64,000 nt of DNA from Neobacillus massiliamazoniensis (GTDB lineage: Bacteria; Bacillota; Bacilli; Bacillales; Cytobacillaceae), in assembly GCF_001048695.1 (NCBI RefSeq), contig NZ_CVRB01000003.1, forward strand, positions 930,001 to 994,000. Reading direction: 5' to 3'. Below the pieces are notes generated by a model, which was given only the letters and a program-made list of their open reading frames with translations, was not told the origin of the DNA and ran no database searches. Of the stretch, positions 62,308 through 64,000 are shown piece after piece. Every line of letters starts with the position of its first letter. The stretch's first letter is position 1. Both the position numbers and the translations under genes were made by a program.

Positions 62308-63062
62308 AGTTCATTCCCCTCCCCTTTATTTTTATAAACACCAAGGGGATAAACAGGGACCATATTATTTTTGACCCAGTCAAGCGATTCATTCGGATCA
62401 AGCCCCCAGTTGGTCGGACACGTCGATAATACCTCCACCATTGAAAATCCTAATCCTTTTTTCTGTGCTTCGAATGCTTTTCGAATGGCTTTTTTAGCCT
62501 TTAAAATATGAGGAATATCATGGGTCGATACCCGTTCAATATAGGCTGTACAATCGAGAGTTGCAAGCATTTCACAAACCTTAATTGGTGAGCCTTGGAT
62601 GCTTTCATTCCTGCCAAAAGGGGTTGTGGCTGTTTTTTGACCAATTAATGTTGTTGGTGCCATTTGGCCACCAGTCATCCCATAAATAGCGTTATTGACA
62701 AAAATAACCGTAATTTTTTCCCCTCGTGCTGCAGCATGAATGACTTCACTAATTCCAATCGAAGCAAGGTCACCATCCCCTTGGTAGGTAAACACAAAGC
62801 GGTCGGGAAGCACCCGCTTGATTCCCGTTGCGACTGCAGGGGCCCGGCCGTGGGCCGCCTGGGTCATATCACAATTAAAATACTCATAAGAGAGAACAGA
62901 ACAACCAACCGAAGCTACACCAATGGTATCTTCTAAAATATCCATTTCTTCTAACACTTCCCCGACGATTCGATGAATAACGCCGTGTGTGCAGCCGGGA
63001 CAGTAATGGGTTGGATGATCCGTTAACCCGTTTGTTTTCTTAAATACAGTCTTCAATGTCAT
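62301..63062 (-). CDS. 2-oxoacid:acceptor oxidoreductase beta subunit (ThDP-binding)
   Basis: A 253-residue ThDP-binding subunit. [20 protein letters not shown] carries Cys residues near the N-terminus, VASVGCSV a third Cys, and the thiamine-diphosphate motif is [13 protein letters not shown] with [16 protein letters not shown]. These are standard for Kor/Vor beta subunits. The start overlaps the alpha gene stop by four bases (ATGA). Same operon as the gamma and alpha genes. Confidence 0.92.
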   Translation of the reverse strand: MTLKTVFKKTNGLTDHPTHYCPGCTHGVIHRIVGEVLEEMDILEDTIGVASVGCSVLSYEYFNCDMTQAAHGRAPAVATGIKRVLPDRFVFTYQGDGDLASIGISEVIHAAARGEKITVIFVNNAIYGMTGGQMAPTTLIGQKTATTPFGRNESIQGSPIKVCEMLATLDCTAYIERVSTHDIPHILKAKKAIRKAFEAQKKGLGFSMVEVLSTCPTNWGLDPNESLDWVKNNMVPVYPLGVYKNKGEGNELC

Positions 63063-64000
63063 ACCAAAACACCCCCGGAAACTGCAATAAGTTTTTCGTA
63101 AATTTCCTCCTGTGTAGGAACAACACCGCCGGTTCGCCCAAAGAAATCGACCGGTGCATGACCATTTACAGCTAGTCTAACATCCTCAATCATTTGCCCG
63201 GCACTCATTTCTACTGAAATATAAGCCTTAACATTATCCCTAGTTTCGAGAAAAGGTTTTTCTGGGAATGGCCAAAGAGATATCGGCCGGATTAAGCCAA
63301 CCTTGATACCTTCTCTTCTCGCTTGTTTAATCGCATTCATCGCAATCCGAGCTACCGTACCAAATGCGACAATTATAATATCAGCATCGTCAATTAGGTA
63401 CGTTTCATAACGGACCTCATGCTCCTTAATATGGGAGAATTTCTCTTGTAAATTCCAGTTTCGCTTTTCCAAACTTTCGGCATCTAGCTCTAATGATGTG
63501 ATAATCTTCGGCCCACCATCGCCACGGGTTCCTGTTGTTGCCCAGTCCTTCTTCGGTAATTCTGCGGCAGTGCGTTCATTGAATTCTACCGGCTCCATCA
63601 TTTGTCCAAGCATGCCATCACCCATTAAAATCACGGGTGTTCGATACTTGTCGGCGATATCAAATGCATCTTGTGTTAATTCAACAATTTCCTGCAGACT
63701 TGCCGGTGCTAAAACAGGTAGATTGTAATCCCCATGTCCCCCGCCTTTAGTTACCTGAAAATAATCAGATTGAGCTGGTTGAATATTTCCTAATCCAGGA
63801 CCGCCACGAACAATATTGCAAATAACAGCGGGGAGTTCTGCTCCCACTAAATAAGAAATTCCTTCTTGCTTTAAGCTAAATCCCGGACTTGAGGAGGAAG
63901 TCATGACCCTGACACCCGTTCCAGCAGCACCATACACCATATTAATGGCTGCAATTTCACTTTCCGCTTGAAGAAATAAGCCTCCTACTTCCGGAAGCCT
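63059..64000 (-). CDS. 2-oxoacid:acceptor oxidoreductase alpha subunit (VorB-like, partial)
   Basis: The reading frame is open to the right edge, so the N-terminus is outside the window; about 313 residues are visible. It has [48 protein letters not shown] and PTQSD-like [18 protein letters not shown], the pyrimidine-binding domain of VorB/KorA-type alpha subunits. It is upstream of beta and gamma in one operon. A small ferredoxin gene often comes first in such operons and may lie beyond the edge. Confidence 0.9.
   Translation of the reverse strand, partial: RLPEVGGLFLQAESEIAAINMVYGAAGTGVRVMTSSSSPGFSLKQEGISYLVGAELPAVICNIVRGGPGLGNIQPAQSDYFQVTKGGGHGDYNLPVLAPASLQEIVELTQDAFDIADKYRTPVILMGDGMLGQMMEPVEFNERTAAELPKKDWATTGTRGDGGPKIITSLELDAESLEKRNWNLQEKFSHIKEHEVRYETYLIDDADIIIVAFGTVARIAMNAIKQARREGIKVGLIRPISLWPFPEKPFLETRDNVKAYISVEMSAGQMIEDVRLAVNGHAPVDFFGRTGGVVPTQEEIYEKLIAVSGGVLV

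Overview
The window reads as chromosome of a low-GC, endospore-forming Bacillaceae (Bacillus/Neobacillus-like). Support comes from strong GGAGG-type ribosome sites, frequent TTG/GTG starts, a spoVR gene, an adeR-ald pair, a TPP-riboswitch-controlled thiT, and a yhcT-yhcU-pgcA-yhdB-spoVR neighbourhood resembling that of Bacillus subtilis. No rRNA, tRNA, CRISPR array, prophage or transposase gene was found. Intergenic space is unusually rich in short dispersed repeats and in tandem arrays.

Layout. 1-3.4 kb: feoAB under a Fur-type box (feoB cut by the left edge), a 52-bp tandem array, and thiT with its TPP riboswitch. 3.4-7.2 kb: a GNAT acetyltransferase and two CNNM/CorC-type membrane proteins; both of these have a stem-loop between the Shine-Dalgarno and the start codon. 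7.4-9.4 kb: a coiled-coil protein, an orphan response regulator and a lipoprotein. 9.7-11.8 kb: a stand-alone cluster encoding ATP-synthase F0 subunits a and b plus an AtpI-like fusion protein, with no c subunit or F1 genes. 12-19.7 kb: one 2535-residue secreted multidomain PHP-type hydrolase. 20-28.3 kb: two copies of a permease/TIGR03943 module with histidine-rich loops, one with a HupE/UreJ protein and a cupredoxin-like protein, separated by a DUF445 protein and a small putative haem membrane protein. 28.7-33.6 kb: P4-type acid phosphatase, adeR, ald, a BcrC-like phosphatase and a DinB-fold protein.

33.8-46.4 kb is an accessory catabolic island. Leftward genes: hpaB (4-hydroxyphenylacetate 3-monooxygenase), hpaE, hpaD, a glutamine-synthetase-like gamma-glutamyl ligase, a class-I gamma-glutamyl hydrolase and an APC permease. 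Rightward genes: an FAD-synthetase-like protein, a MarR regulator, an acetoacetate-decarboxylase-family enzyme, a fumarylacetoacetase-family enzyme and an FMN reductase. The ligase/hydrolase pair beside ring-cleavage genes suggests import and gamma-glutamyl activation of an amine, possibly aromatic, followed by homoprotocatechuate meta-cleavage. A similar 25-bp sequence lies in both outward promoter regions and may be the MarR operator.

46.5-64 kb: spoVR, yhdB, pgcA, yhcU, yhcT, a GlsB/YeaQ-type protein, a DUF47-Pit phosphate system, a PbuG-type purine permease behind PurBox-like sites, two abutting tandem arrays of 51-52 bp period, a SwrC-like RND pump, deoC with a small XapX protein, and a 2-oxoacid:acceptor oxidoreductase operon cut by the right edge.

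The observations most worth follow-up are the orphan F0 cluster, the SD-hairpin-start leaders, the hpa plus gamma-glutamylation island with its shared operator, and three unrelated-looking arrays that share a period of about 52 bp. All functional names come from reading motifs by eye; no database search was run.
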